Made by a program: the position numbers and the translations under genes | Shown here: positions 1 through 12,464 of the stretch, piece after piece | Layout of the letters: each line of letters opens with the position of its first letter | Position numbering within the stretch: position 1 is the stretch's first letter | The notes under the pieces: generated by a model | Told to the model about the DNA's origin: nothing | The model's database searches: none | What the model saw: the letters and a program-made list of their open reading frames with translations, nothing else | NCBI GenBank assembly: GCA_037783415.1 | Contig: JAZGTN010000211.1 | Location: forward strand, 62,001 to 126,000 | Reading direction: 5' to 3' | DNA from: Leptasterias polaris | Lineage: Eukaryota; Echinodermata; Asteroidea; Forcipulatida; Asteriidae | Length of the DNA: 64,000 bases

Positions 1-720
1 AATCCACACATATTTAGTTAAAGATAACTCAATGGTAACCAGTTAAATAACTGTGGTATAACTATTGAGTACCTATGCTACACGGACACCATGTTCGTGT
101 AGCATTAGGTACATGTCATATATGGAATAGTTTTAATTCATTTCCTACACCCAATTGTAACCATGTTATTTTTAATCTATTACTCAAGACTAAAGTACTG
201 ATGATGTCATGGTTTGTTATTGTGTGCGCTGGTTTATAATCGGTTGTGCTATGATGATCACTGTACGCTATACGCTGAAAATTTTCAATGCAGTCTATGG
301 TCGCTGAGGCATCAGCGTCAACTATGAAATGGGCCATGCGCAATTTTACCGTAACATGACCGACTACAAACCAACCAAGTCAGATCATGTCATTTTTAGT
401 TCATTTACTATTTTAAAATTATATACATTTAGAACTGTTAAAGTAAACCCCTCCAATTAAGAAAAAGGTAAACGCATAACAATCTGACCAAAAGTTCAAC
501 AACATTAATAACGTCAATAACACTGTTCACTCTGAACAAATCTACTGAGTCCTGAAGTGTTGGGTAATGTAGGAAGAAGACAATACCTATGCTACATGGA
601 CATCATTGTTCTTGTTACGACAAACTACAGCAAAACTACTGCCCTGGGGTGTTGGTAAGTGCTTCATTACTTGTTTCATTACTTTCTGACTTGTTTATGT
701 GTTATTTCTTATTATACATG
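1..720. other. No gene recognised
   Basis: I see no convincing exon, RNA gene or named element here. A ~70-base stretch at 478-545 is repeated in diverged form at 1048-1135 (shared words include ACCAAAAGTTCA and CATTAATAACG), so the flank contains an old local duplication. A short inverted pair lies at 70-105 (CTACACGG with CGTGTAG). Confidence 0.5.
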
Positions 721-816
721 TAACTGACATACAGAGCCCTGTCATTTGATTAGTGGAACTCACATCTTGTGACATTTACAATTACAATCAAATGACAAGT
801 ATCTGTATGTCAGTTA
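721..816. repeat. Short hairpin element, MITE-like
   Basis: TAACTGACATACAGA at 721-735 is matched in reverse complement by TCTGTATGTCAGTTA at 802-816. A second inner pair (TGTCATTTGAT and ATCAAATGACA) extends the stem. The length of about 96 bp and the terminal symmetry fit a fold-back MITE. No target duplication is certain, so it could also be a regulatory hairpin. Confidence 0.6.
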
Positions 817-846
817 TACAAAACAAATATTGAGTAGCTTCAATTC

Positions 847-967
847 GTGGTATGGGAGGAACATTATCGCTCGGTAAAATCTGGACTGAATCCATTTCAC
901 TCGGCTCCACCTCGTGAAATGGATTCAGTCCAGATTTTACCTTAAGACAATATTCCTCCCATACCAC
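847..967. repeat. Long-stem hairpin (fold-back repeat)
   Basis: GTGGTATGGGAGGAA at 847-861 pairs with TTCCTCCCATACCAC at 953-967. The arms continue inward through a TAAAATCTGGACTGAATCC-type stem to a short CG-rich loop near 899-913. One arm has a small bulge around 864-878. The form is that of a palindromic MITE; the same architecture (stem plus GAAGTTGAGG-type loop) recurs at 24960-25008. Confidence 0.7.
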
Positions 968-1189
968 TCTGAACCATATTTGTATAATTAACTATTCTTC
1001 ACGAGTATGGGTAAAAATCACATCCAAAATTGAGGCAGAATTACTTACTGAATAACAATCTGAGGTGAGCAATCCATGACCAAAAGTTCATCAACATTAA
1101 TAACGACAAAACACTGATCACTCTGAACAAAACTAGTGGGCAATTTATCTAATGTTCGTTTTCTTGCAGGTACCTAGAAACAGCAGACG

Positions 1190-1431
1190 TTACATCTTTA
1201 AATACTCCAGGATCAAATCCAAGGTAGCGACTTGTAACTGGTGTTGGTGGAGATGCAATTGTTTAAAAATGCCCTTCTTTTGAATCCACGCATCATCTTT
1301 CTGTGATGGCCAAGCAAAGTGGTTTTCCCCCTTCCTCGTTAGAAAGTTGACCAAGCACATTTCATCAGAGACATTAGTCACTTCCCCTGCCCACCAAGCA
1401 TCATCAAATATGACCGCTACGTATTCACCAA
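1190..1431 (-). CDS. Probable C-terminal exon, uncharacterised protein with a chromo/Tudor-like tail
   Basis: Read on the minus strand, a pyrimidine-rich acceptor ending TTTCAG lies just before 1431. The exon then stays open for about 79 codons to a TAA at 1190-1192. The start of the peptide is VGEYVAVIFDDAWWAGEV, followed by VNFL, HFAWP and DDAWI blocks. The order (G-x-Y-V-A-V, W-W-x-G-x-V, V-x-F, F-x-W-P, D-x-x-W) matches a small barrel-like C-terminal domain that I recognise from uncharacterised, often transposon-derived or THAP-type, invertebrate proteins; this family link is from memory. The exon starts in phase 1 (two bases complete a split codon). The upstream exons are not firmly identified; see the candidate at 1550-1689. 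No poly(A) signal was assigned. Confidence 0.6.
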
Positions 1432-1549
1432 CTGAAATAATAATCAGAAAGAAACATACACTTTAAAGATTAAATAGCCAGTTAGACCATTTGCAAAATA
1501 AAAAGTATCCGTGTGACAGGTTTCAACCAATTACATTGCCTAAACTAAC

Positions 1550-1689
1550 CGAGGTATGTGTGAATATTGTTTCAACATGTACTACTTCCATAACGGAAGA
1601 AATTGCTTTTCTAAGTGTGTTTAAGTTAGATTGGGCATCTTTTAATTTAGTATGGAAAGTTGGTTTGGATAACTTCACATAATGATTTC
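1550..1689 (-). CDS. Candidate internal exon upstream of the 1190-1431 exon
   Basis: On the minus strand the acceptor TTTTGCAG precedes 1689 and a donor GTTAGT follows 1550. One frame is open across the 140 bp (46 codons, beginning NHYVKLSKPTFHTKLKDAQ). The amino-acid composition is plausible for a helical linker; no domain is recognised. The exon ends in phase 0 while the next exon at 1431 needs one leading base, so a direct splice requires a different donor (a weak GTTTAG lies 4 bases on) or a missing exon. Chance remains possible. Confidence 0.35.
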
Positions 1690-3319
1690 CTGCAAAAGTC
1701 CAAAATGAATAGTTTTATTTAAATTGTTTGTGAGAAATGTGTTAATTTGAGTAATAAAAATAGTTCTGCTAACGATTACAAGCCAACTCAAGGTAGGTAG
1801 GTAGGGAATTTGTTTTTGTGTGTATTTTTGTATGCTAGTTAAATTGATGTTGGATCAAAAAATAACCTAACCACAGCAACAGTTAATGGAATGTTACTTC
1901 CTGCAGTAAAATTAAGGCCTTTGGAGCGACATGTAGTTAAAAGTATCCAAGGCCAAAAATAAATAAATAAATAGCTGTTTCTTATTAAGGTTACATTGAA
2001 GTTTAAGAATGTCTGAAGAAGAAACTTTTAAAAATTCAACAAAAATAAATAAAAAATTACAGAAGGATGTCAACAGAAATAAAAGGGTAGGGTGGGCACC
2101 ATAAGTTTTAATTTTTGTTCTTTTGTTGAATAAAAGCGTGATTTTTTAGATAGAGTAGGGTAATAGGAAACCAAACCACTTTTTCGTTTGGCCTACGATA
2201 AAAATAACCGTGCGAGTTGGTATGTGCACGAGAAAAACAGTTCGCGTACGAGTTGACCAATTTGCATGACGAATTGGTTAGTGCGTTAGAATACATACAG
2301 GTCGAGTTGACTCGTTTCAGAGCAGCACGTTGCTACTTCGTACACCGTGTCCATTTTCGACTACACGAAACAAAACCGAACACAGTACTTCAAAAGAACA
2401 ATTTTGTTGGCAAATATCTATGTTCCCGTACACAAAACAAACAAACAATACTATGTAAAGCAAAAATCATACTCACTTTTGATGATTCTCAACACAAATC
2501 ATCGATGTGAAACAGTGCCGATGCTACGCAGCCGACCAACGCTACGCATGGACACCACGATTGTACATGTGATTATCACATGCAAGCGACGACAACAAAA
2601 CCCATACGTGCTATTTAGAACATGTCTGGGCCGTCCCCAAGGCATTTTGGACGGTTCCATTTTTAAGGGGTGTGGAGTTTGCCCGCTGGCGCTGCGTGTT
2701 TATACCGATGCTACATTTTAGTGCTTGGACACGAGATCGACGCAGCGATATACTTTCGTTCTAGACATGAACACTTGGGTACATTTTGAATGTTTATTTA
2801 GCACAAATTCTTTGCAGTATATTCTCGTTACCGTAGACCAAAACTCGTTTAAGTAAACGTTCACAAAAATTTGCACGGAAGTGGAAGGACCCGATCCTAC
2901 GCGCATTTTTTCATGGACACCGCGCGTAGCATCGGGTCTCCGGAAATTGGCCGCTCCGTGCTGGAAATCAGCAATGCACACAGACACATCGAAACATCAG
3001 CAAATAAGAGCGATCTACAGACAATATGTTTGTATGGTTTAATTCATTTTTCTCATTTCACTCCATGTAAAATACAAGGTTTTAAATTATACTGTTTTGA
3101 TGTCACGGTGTTTCATTAAAAATTGGCACTGGACACCAACAGTTTTTGACAAATTTGATCAAATTATTGATTATTATTTAAAAAAATTTGTTCACTGTCT
3201 TAATCTTCCACATACTGGCTTTCATCTAAGAAAACAATTTGTGGTATTTGTTGGTTAATTTAGTTTAAAATTTTAACTAAAATATGTTAGATTGCATTTT
3301 ACCCCATTTATCCCAACTT
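1690..3319. other. No gene recognised; one small hairpin
   Basis: Both strands carry short open frames between about 2217 and 2721 with no recognisable motif. CpG is more frequent here than in the flanks (2200-2960), which could mark a promoter-like or formerly genic region. GGACCCGATCCTACGCGC at 2887-2904 forms an imperfect hairpin with 2922-2938. Confidence 0.4.
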
Positions 3320-5565
3320 CATGGACATACCCATGTACCAAACTAGGCAACAGGGGCTGTGAGCTAGCTGTCATTCAACATGCGCGGTTAACACGGGCTC
3401 CCAATCTGATTTTTGGCTCAGGCTGGCTATGAGACATAAATGGCATGGCTAAATGGTTGGTGTGTAAGTGGAGGGGGTCGTGGGAGCTTAAAACAACCGT
3501 TTCCAATCAATATTTCCATCATGGGGCACATTTGACATGAAAATTTGGATGCTTTGCGAGGTCAAGTGTTGTGCTTTTTGGTTGGCGTTAACACCGTGTA
3601 TTGTCCACTGTCTCTAGGTACAACATAATTCTGATGCAAACTCATCCTACAAACTGACGCACTGCTGCAGAATAGATTAGTTGTTTGAGGGGGGGGGGGT
3701 CCTCCTAACTATCTTATCAATCCCTCAGTGAGGTAAGTAAAGGTTTGAGAGAACCTTGTCCTGCCATGGAGTACATGTAGGTTTGTCAGTCTCCTGATGA
3801 TGACCAGAGCAGGCTAGTCCACAGCATTAAGACCAACCTTATCTCACTGAAGCAGTGTTGTATGACTCGAGTCCAGGACTCGGACTCGAGTCCGTCTCGA
3901 GTCACAATTTCGGTGACTCGGACTTGACTCGAGTCACGTCTGCAAAAGACTCGGACTCGGACTCGGACTCGACTATCATGACTCGGACTTGTCCCCGAGG
4001 ACTCGTGACTCGAGTCACGTATTTTCACAAACAATACCTTTTTAAAATATTAAAAACAATTCCGATGATCCGATCGTCATTCCCGGAGTGCCCATGGAGT
4101 TAACGTCTAGCACAATAAATAAGTACACTGTCGTATGGTGTTGCAAGTAATAGTGTTCGTGATTATTGTGTAGATGGCCGGCCATCTACGTACAGCACGT
4201 GTATGTTCGATTCGTACATGTATGTTCAATACGCATAATAACACTGGGATGCACGGCACCAGTATTATACTGGTATTCTGTCAACGTTAACACCATATCC
4301 ACTGCTTGTGCTTGATGCATATTACCAGGGAAATGTCATGTCTGGTACCTGTAAAACACAGCCTGCATATTGCACTGTGATGGCTGTGTGTTGTTTGCAC
4401 CAGTTTCTACACATGGTCGACACACACACATGACGTCAAGTTTGGTCACGTCACTAGTAAAAAGTAGTACAACATTTTTTTAACCATGGCATCTGCCGTT
4501 CCGCCCCGTATTGTTTCTTTTGGTTATACCAACTTTAACAAAAACTTTAACAGAACTTTGTTTAAAATAAATGTGTTTTATTTTGTCATTTCCAATTCTT
4601 ATTTTACGAAATTTGGTTTGCAATCAATATTTAAACAAGTGACTCGTGACTCGGACTCGGACTCGGACCAAGTGACTCGTGACTCGGACTCGGACTCGGA
4701 CCAAGTGACTTGGGACTCGGACTCGGACTCGACCCAAGTGACTTGAGACTCGGACTCGGACTCGACACAGGTGACTCGACTACAACCCTGCAGTGAAGGT
4801 GATTAGGAAATGATGGTGGAAGCAAGTTGGGAGGGGGCAATACTAGTAAAATGGACAACAGTCTGATTTTTGTATTAGGTCAAAAAACAAAGGAGAAAGA
4901 TACTTCCTCAGTGCATGGAACAAACTAATGCAAGACTTACCCGTTGTGAAGAACATTGACTACACTCAGAGAGGCAGCTCAATATCTCCTTCTTGATGTA
5001 ACATCAGTGAAGGGCAACAGTCTAACAACTTGTAAAACAGGACGTCTGCAAAATATGAAATATGAAAAGCTGTTAACAATTGATAACAGATGCATGACCC
5101 CTCAACTTATTTCCCCATAATTGAACCGTGTCCCAAATCATGCGACACAACTGTCATACAGAATTGCATCCACTGTGAATGACAGCTGAACATGGAGGAA
5201 TTGCATCCACTGTGAATGACAGCTGAACATGGAGGAATTGCCTCCTGACACAGTTTATGTAAGCATGTTTTTTTTTTCATTGCTGTCACATAAAATACAA
5301 CATAAACCAATCTTTTTGGTGGGGGGGAAGGGGATTCATATTTTTGGCCATTCACAATGCAGCCGTCTTTCCAGACAGAGAGTGACGTCCAAATTGTTCA
5401 TATCCAAGACAATAGGGATGGGGCAGACTGAAAAAACATGTTAACAAGCATTATAGGCTATACTGATTAACAGCCACATGTCGTAGCAGCACTGCCAACT
5501 TGCAGAATTCTGGATTTCCTGACATCATTACAGAGGAAGCTCCATCCTTGGTCATGTACATTGTA
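3320..5565. repeat. Isolated copy of the 43-61 kb megarepeat, interrupted
   Basis: 3320-3852 and 4791-5565 match, block for block, the repeat units of 43-61 kb: an ACCAAACTAGGCAACAGG block near 3335, a poly-G then TCCTCCTAACTATC block near 3690-3712, a GATGATGACCAGAGCAGG block near 3795, a GGCAGCTCAATATCTCC block near 4972 and a GGAGGAATTGCCTCCTGAC block at about 5231. The copy is split by a hAT-like insertion at 3853-4790. Near 5165-5235 a ~52-base segment (GCATCCACTGTGAATGACAG onward) is duplicated in tandem. Confidence 0.85.
3853..4790. mobile_element. hAT-like non-autonomous DNA transposon (938 bp)
   Basis: The left end reads CAGTGTTGTA and the right end, reverse-complemented, reads CAGGGTTGTA, a hAT-type terminus. 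The flanks are CACTGAAG (3845-3852) and CAGTGAAG (4791-4798), an 8-bp target duplication with one mismatch. The uninserted sequence is visible in related repeat units (for example near 47580), where CAGTGAAGG runs on uninterrupted. Both subterminal regions are arrays of GACTCGGACTCG-type 6-bp repeats (3862-4015 and 4636-4775), arranged in inverted orientation. The ~600-bp core has no transposase. The open frames in the repeat zones only encode Asp-Ser or Pro-Ser strings and are not genes. Confidence 0.8.
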
Positions 5566-6930
5566 TGTGGGTCATTCTTCAGTAAGTGTCTATTTTCGTG
5601 TCCCGATGCGCAATAGTGCCCACTCAAAAAGTAAGTTAAAAAAATGAAAACAAAACATTATAAAAACTAATACATCTGCTATTTGTAGGCCTAGGCCTTC
5701 ACTATTTTTAGTAGTTATTATGTTCTAACAGGATTGTTTCGAAGTTGTTCGATTGCGTTACCAACCAAATGGGAAAATGGGGTAGCATACTAAAGTAAAA
5801 ACAACTTTCCGATATTATTTACTTTATCGAGTTCTTGACAACTGGCTAAATTTCCGCAGCACGCCACCACTCTAGCTCCCTCAATATCTGGCCGATTACT
5901 CTAAATTTTAGTCTTACCTGTCAAGATGGGTTAACTGAATATATTCAGCAAAAAACAGGAAAATTGAACAATTCTAAAGGCCTTAAAAAGGCGTCAGAAA
6001 ATCGCAAAAGCTTCGTCGAAAATAAACACCATTTTGTTTTCGTTTTCCTGCTGTGTGTGTGTCCGGGTAAATGTACAATACTCCAATGAGTCGGTCATCG
6101 TTCATGCGCATTGGAAAATTCACCAGGACTTGTTGATTTATGGAATGGGTAAGCCAGCTATAGTGGCCTCTGATGTGATGAACATACCCCCATTGAAGGA
6201 TGATTCAAAAAAGGGAAAAATAGCCCAAATTCCACATAATCATAACTATTGCCGCTACAAACATACCCCCATTGAAGGATGATTCAAAAAAGGGAAATAA
6301 TAGCCCGATATTGCCCCTATGAACATGAACTTACCCATGACTTGTACTAATGAAATAATCCAAAAGAACCTTTCACGTGACTAATATGTAAAGCAGGTTT
6401 TAGTTTAAAAATCTTTTTAATTCAGATCATTACAGAAAGTGTTGTAAAACAAATGATTTTTGGTGCAAAAAAACATACAATTGATCATTTTGTCAAGTCA
6501 TTTTATTGCTTATACAGTGATGATTAAAGGTAGTTATCCAAACGAGGAACGGGTACCTGCGTGTCACTCGGGAATACTCGTTACCGAATCAAAATTTCTA
6601 CGAGCGATTACGAGCGAGCCTCACGCTTGCAAAGTAAGAAAAGACCTGTGGCCTGGATATGTGAACAAATTCTTAATCAAATACTGAATTGTTGTTTCTG
6701 CATGTATCATAATAATTCGCCTGATGTAAGAAGTTAAGTAAAGTAGGTTGGAGTTGTATGGGATGTTTATAAGTGGGAGAAATCTGCAATCAAAGTGGTA
6801 CGACTTGATGCTAGTCCTTTTTAGATTCTGTAGCGGACCGGCCTCCTTCCTGTGTCTCTTCATTTTCAAAATATTTTATGTCAATATCAAAATTTGCTGT
6901 TTTGTTATCTGAAATCTAAATTTAACCTTT
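5566..6930. other. No gene recognised; short tandem duplication
   Basis: A ~79-bp duplication brings ACATACCCCCATTGAAGGAT at 6182 back at 6261. A good splice donor consensus on the minus strand lies near 5920 (ACAG followed by GTAAGA) with an ATG about 120 bases upstream of it, but the frame closes after 12 codons, so at most it is a non-coding first exon. Nothing else is supported. Confidence 0.45.
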
Positions 6931-7228
6931 GTCTGTATCAACTTGTATACCTTGTGATTGCTAAACTACCAACTGATTCATGAGCTAAGGTTGTGACGTC
7001 TCTCAGTTATTCATAAGCATGCCACTACCAAGCCAACCTAGTGATTGTTGAACTTTAAATATTGTTTATGATCCAAGGTTGCGTTGTCTCTTACTTCTTC
7101 ATAAGCATGATGTCTACCAAGCCACCCTAGTGATTGTTGAACTTTAAGATTGATCATGATACAAGGATGTGTCATCTCTTAATTATATCAGAACATGAAA
7201 ACCTAATGCTTGCTAAACTCGAAATGTT

Positions 7229-7525
7229 TCATGAGCCAAGCATGTTGTCTACAGTACATTCCTTGCAATCGCGTCTACGCTGGTTCAATTGCGAGTTACC
7301 GTGGCCCATTATGGCCCCTGCATCTATTAATTTGTTAATGAGCCCAGCTGTATCAATGCTGTTTTCAGCCTTAGAATTGCAGGCCTGTAACAACTGATCT
7401 GTAACCTTTTTCACAGCAATGGAGGCATGGACAAAAGAGCATTGAATTTTCTGGAATTTTACATCCCTGGCTCTAGTTGCGGGTTTCAGAAAAGCCCAAA
7501 TCTCAGCTCCACATATCTTGTACAA
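7229..7525 (-). pseudogene. Gag-like retroelement gene fragment, array copy 1
   Basis: An open frame of about 98 codons runs on the minus strand. Recognisable blocks are EIWAFLKPATRARDVKFQK, a helical stretch ending DQLLQACNSKAE, and AGAIMGHGNSQLNQRRRDC. The E-x-W, then R-x-x-D-x-K-x-Q, then G-H-x-N-x-Q-L-N-x-R-R-R order is that of a Gag/nucleocapsid-side segment in retroelement polyproteins of cnidarians and echinoderms (DIRS- or Ty3-like; exact family uncertain, from memory). There is no proper start codon, no protease, RT or integrase nearby and the frame ends abruptly in array monomers, so it is a captured fragment, not an active element. It lies between monomer blocks, antisense to the array orientation used here. 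Confidence 0.65.
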
Positions 7526-7626
7526 AGTGATCAGTGTCAGTCAAGATAGAGCATTGTTAAGATCAATGTTTTACTTGATGACACCCAATGAAATGTTTAT
7601 GACAGTGTGTTTTTGTTTGTCTGCAG

Positions 7627-7748
7627 ATAAGTCACTGGTTGAACAGCAGTATCTATCATAGACAAGAGCTCATCAGCAGATGTTCCTATCTAAGTCAACT
7701 TGGATTGTCATGTTGGAATGGCTATGCATCATCCCTTCCCTGTCTGAG
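7627..7748 (+). other. Splice-flanked open exon-like segment, five copies
   Basis: The segment is preceded by a strong acceptor (TTTTTGTTTGTCTGCAG) and followed by a donor (GAG then GTATGT). One frame is open over all 122 bp (40 codons, beginning ISHWLNSSIYHRQELISRC). Copies lie at 7627-7748, 9044-9165, 10805-10926, 12566-12687 and 14643-14764. No domain is recognised. Acceptor, open frame and donor together suggest a captured host exon. An open frame of this length can arise by chance, and the five copies are not independent evidence because they are recent duplicates. Confidence 0.35.
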
Positions 7749-8645
7749 GTATGTTGAGACAGTTCATTCTTGCTAATGTTGAAACCCTACGTTAAACACA
7801 TCCTTAGACTACAGTAGCCATGTTCACAAGCTACATGTAAGATAAGAGACAGCGACCATCAAAGCTACATCTACAAAGATTAAAGAACCAAGTCGTACTC
7901 TCCTTGAAGTTTACAAATGTAGCGAATTACCATTACTTAAATTATTACAAATCGAACATTTTACAGAATCTTATTGTCAGAATTGTTGAACTTTAATATT
8001 GTTCATGATCCAAGGTTGTGTCGTCATGATCCAAGGACATGCCGTCTCCTAATTATTTTGAAACATAATGTGTAGTCCCTAAAAACTAGCAATTCTAGTG
8101 ATGGTTACACTCCAAATTGTTCGTCTCTTAGTTAATCTCAAGCATGATGTCTACCAAGCCAACCTAGTGATTGTTGAACTTTAAGATTGTTCATGATCCA
8201 AGGATGTGGCGTCTCCTAATTATATCGAAATATCGAAACGTAGTGTGTTGTCCCTCAAAACTTGGAAACATAGGGATTGCTTAACTCCCAAATTGTTCAT
8301 GAGCCAAAGTTATGCTGTCTCTTAATTAGTTTGAAGAATGATATGAAGTCTGTATCAACTTGTATACCTTGTGATTGCTAAACTACCAACTGATTCATGA
8401 GCTAAGGTTGTGACGTCTCTCAGTTATTCATAAGCATGCCACTACCAAGCCAACCTAGTGATTGTTGAACTTTAAATATTGTTTATGATCCAAGGTTGCG
8501 TTGTCTCTTACTTCTTCATAAGCATGATGTCTACCAAGCCACCCTAGTGATTGTTGAACTTTAAGATTGATCATGATACAAGGATGTGTCATCTCTTAAT
8601 TATATCAGAACATGAAAACCTAATGCTTGCTAAACTCGAAATGTT

Positions 8646-8942
8646 TCATGAGCCAAGCATGTTGTCTACAGTACATTCCTTGCAATCGCGTCTACGCTGG
8701 TTCAATTGCGAGTTACCGTGGCCCATTATGGCCCCTGCATCTATTAATTTGTTAATGAGCCCAGCTGTATCAATGCTGTTTTCAGCCTTAGAATTGCAGG
8801 CCTGTAACAACTGATCTGTAACCTTTTTCACAGCAATGGAGGCATGGACAAAAGAGCATTGAATTTTCTGGAATTTTACATCCCTGGCTCTAGTTGCGGG
8901 TTTCAGAAAAGCCCAAATCTCAGCTCCACATATCTTGTACAA
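8646..8942 (-). pseudogene. Gag-like fragment, array copy 2
   Basis: The predicted peptide is identical to copy 1 and lies 1,417 bp downstream of it. The identity shows very recent duplication rather than purifying selection. Confidence 0.65.
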
Positions 8943-10406
8943 AGTGATCAGTGTCAGTCAAGATAGAGCATTGTTAAGATCAATGTTTTACTTGATGACA
9001 CCCAATGAAATGTTTATGACAGTGTGTTTTTGTTTGTCTGCAGATAAGTCACTGGTTGAACAGCAGTATCTATCATAGACAAGAGCTCATCAGCAGATGT
9101 TCCTATCTAAGTCAACTTGGATTGTCATGTTGGAATGGCTATGCATCATCCCTTCCCTGTCTGAGGTATGTTGAGACAGTTCATTCTTGCTAATGTTGAA
9201 ACCCTACGTTAAACACATCCTTAGACTATTTCAGCCACAGTAGCCATGTTCACAAGCTAAGATAAGAGACAGCGACCATCAAAGCTACATCTACAAAGAT
9301 TAAAGAACCAAGTCGTACTCTCCTTGAAGTTTACAAATGTAGCGAATTACCATTACTTAAATTATTACAAATCGAACATTTTACAGAATCTTATTGTCAG
9401 AATTGTTGAACTTTAATATTGTTCATGATCCAAGGTTGTGTCGTCATGATCCAAGGACATGCCGTCTCCTAATTATTTTGAAACATAATGTGTAGTCCCT
9501 AAAAACTAGCAATTCTAGTGATGGTTACACTCCAAATTGTTCGTCTCTTAGTTAATCTCAAGCATGATGTCTACCAAGCCAACCTAGTGATTGTTGAACT
9601 TTAAGATTGTTCATGATCCAAGGATGTGGCGTCTCCTAATTATATCGAAATATCGAAACGTAGTGTGTTGTCCCTTAAAACTTGGAAACATAGTGATTGC
9701 TTAACTCCCAAATTGTTCATGAGCCAAAGTTATGCTCTCTCTTAATTAGTTTGAAGAATGATATGAAGTCTGTATCAACTTGTATACCTTGTGATTGCTA
9801 AACTACCAACTGATTCATGAGCTAAGGTTGTGACGTCTCTCAGTTATTCATAAGCATGCCACTACCAAGCCAACCTAGTGATTGTTGAACTTTAAATATT
9901 GTTTATGATCCAAGGTTGCGTTGTCTCTTACTTCTTCATAAGCATGATGTCTACCAAGCCACCCTAGTGATTGTTGAACTTTAAGATTGTTCATGATCCA
10001 AGGATGTGGCGTCCCTTAAAACTTGGAAACATAGTGATTGCTTAACTCCCAAATTGTTCATGAGCCAAAGTTATGCTGTCTCTTAATTAGTTTGAAGAAT
10101 GATATGAAGTCTGTATCAACTTGTATACCTTGTGATTGCTAAACTACCAACTGATTCATGAGCTAAGGTTGTGACGTCTCTCAGTTATTCATAAGCATGC
10201 CACTACCAAGCCAACCTAGTGATTGTTGAACTTTAAATATTGTTTATGATCCAAGGTTGCGTTGTCTCTTACTTCTTCATAAGCATGATGTCTACCAAGC
10301 CACCCTAGTGATTGTTGAACTTTAAGATTGATCATGATACAAGGATGTGTCATCTCTTAATTATATCAGAACATGAAAACCTAATGCTTGCTAAACTCGA
10401 AATGTT

Positions 10407-10703
10407 TCATGAGCCAAGCATGTTGTCTACAGTACATTCCTTGCAATCGCGTCTACGCTGGTTCAATTGCGAGTTACCGTGGCCCATTATGGCCCCTGCA
10501 TCTATTAATTTGTTAATGAGCCCAGCTGTATCAATGCTGTTTTCAGCCTTAGAATTGCAGGCCTGTAACAACTGATCTGTAACCTTTTTCACAGCAATGG
10601 AGGCATGGACAAAAGAGCATTGAATTTTCTGGAATTTTACATCCCTGGCTCTAGTTGCGGGTTTCAGAAAAGCCCAAATCTCAGCTCCACATATCTTGTA
10701 CAA
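10407..10703 (-). pseudogene. Gag-like fragment, array copy 3
   Basis: Identical in predicted peptide to copies 1 and 2; the spacing to copy 2 is 1,761 bp because a 341-bp short unit intervenes. Confidence 0.65.
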
Positions 10704-12167
10704 AGTGATCAGTGTCAGTCAAGATAGAGCATTGTTAAGATCAATGTTTTACTTGATGACACCCAATGAAATGTTTATGACAGTGTGTTTTTGTTTGTCT
10801 GCAGATAAGTCACTGGTTGAACAGCAGTATCTATCATAGACAAGAGCTCATCAGCAGATGTTCCTATCTAAGTCAACTTGGATTGTCATGTTGGAATGGC
10901 TATGCATCATCCCTTCCCTGTCTGAGGTATGTTGAGACAGTTCATTCTTGCTAATGTTGAAACCCTACGTTAAACACATCCTTAGACTATTTCAGCCACA
11001 GTAGCCATGTTCACAAGCTAAGATAAGAGACAGCGACCATCAAAGCTACATCTACAAAGATTAAAGAACCAAGTCGTACTCTCCTTGAAGTTTACAAATG
11101 TAGCGAATTACCATTACTTAAATTATTACAAATCGAACATTTTACAGATACTTATTGTCAGAATTGTTGAACTTTAATATTGTTCATGATCCAAGGTTGT
11201 GTCGTCATGATCCAAGGACATGCCGTCTCCTAATTATTTTGAAACATAATGTGTAGTCCCTAAAAACTAGCAATTCTAGTGATGGTTACACTCCAAATTG
11301 TTCGTCTCTTAGTTAATCTCAAGCATGATGTCTACCAAGCCAACCTAGTGATTGTTGAACTTTAAGATTGTTCATGATCCAAGGATGTGGCGTCTCCTAA
11401 TTATATCGAAATATCGAAACGTAGTGTGTTGTCCCTTAAAACTTGGAAACATAGTGATTGCTTAACTCCCAAATTGTTCATGAGCCAAAGTTATGCTGTC
11501 TCTTAATTAGTTTGAAGAATGATATGAAGTCTGTATCAACTTGTATACCTTGTGATTGCTAAACTACCAACTGATTCATGAGCTAAGGTTGTGACGTCTC
11601 TCAGTTATTCATAAGCATGCCACTACCAAGCCAACCTAGTGATTGTTGAACTTTAAATATTGTTTATGATCCAAGGTTGCGTTGTCTCTTACTTTTTCAT
11701 AAGCATGATGTCTACCAAGCCACCCTAGTGATTGTTGAACTTTAAGATTGTTCATGATCCAAGGATGTGGCGTCCCTTAAAACTTGGAAACATAGTGATT
11801 GCTTAACTCCCAAATTGTTCATGAGCCAAAGTTATGCTGTCTCTTAATTAGTTTGAAGAATGATATGAAGTCTGTATCAACTTGTATACCTTGTGATTGC
11901 TAAACTACCAACTGATTCATGAGCTAAGGTTGTGACGTCTCTCAGTTATTCATAAGCATGCCACTACCAAGCCAACCTAGTGATTGTTGAACTTTAAATA
12001 TTGTTTATGATCCAAGGTTGCGTTGTCTCTTACTTCTTCATAAGCATGATGTCTACCAAGCCACCCTAGTGATTGTTGAACTTTAAGATTGATCATGATA
12101 CAAGGATGTGTCATCTCTTAATTATATCAGAACATGAAAACCTAATGCTTGCTAAACTCGAAATGTT

Positions 12168-12464
12168 TCATGAGCCAAGCATGTTGTCTACAGTACATTC
12201 CTTGCAATCGCGTCTACGCTGGTTCAATTGCGAGTTACCGTGGCCCATTATGGCCCCTGCATCTATTAATTTGTTAATGAGCCCAGCTGTATCAATGCTG
12301 TTTTCAGCCTTAGAATTGCAGGCCTGTAACAACTGATCTGTAACCTTTTTCACAGCAATGGAGGCATGGACAAAAGAGCATTGAATTTTCTGGAATTTTA
12401 CATCCCTGGCTCTAGTTGCGGGTTTCAGAAAAGCCCAAATCTCAGCTCCACATATCTTGTACAA
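12168..12464 (-). pseudogene. Gag-like fragment, array copy 4
   Basis: Identical in predicted peptide to copies 1-3, again 1,761 bp from its neighbour. Confidence 0.65.

Noticed and set aside
3786..4103. Asp-Ser repeat frames on both strands (also 4486-4858)
   Set aside because: They derive from GACTCG arrays in the hAT-like element's subterminal regions.
7134..7397. 87-codon plus-strand frame repeated in five array units
   Set aside because: It lies antisense to the Gag-like fragment and begins in monomer DNA; the recognisable residues are on the minus strand.
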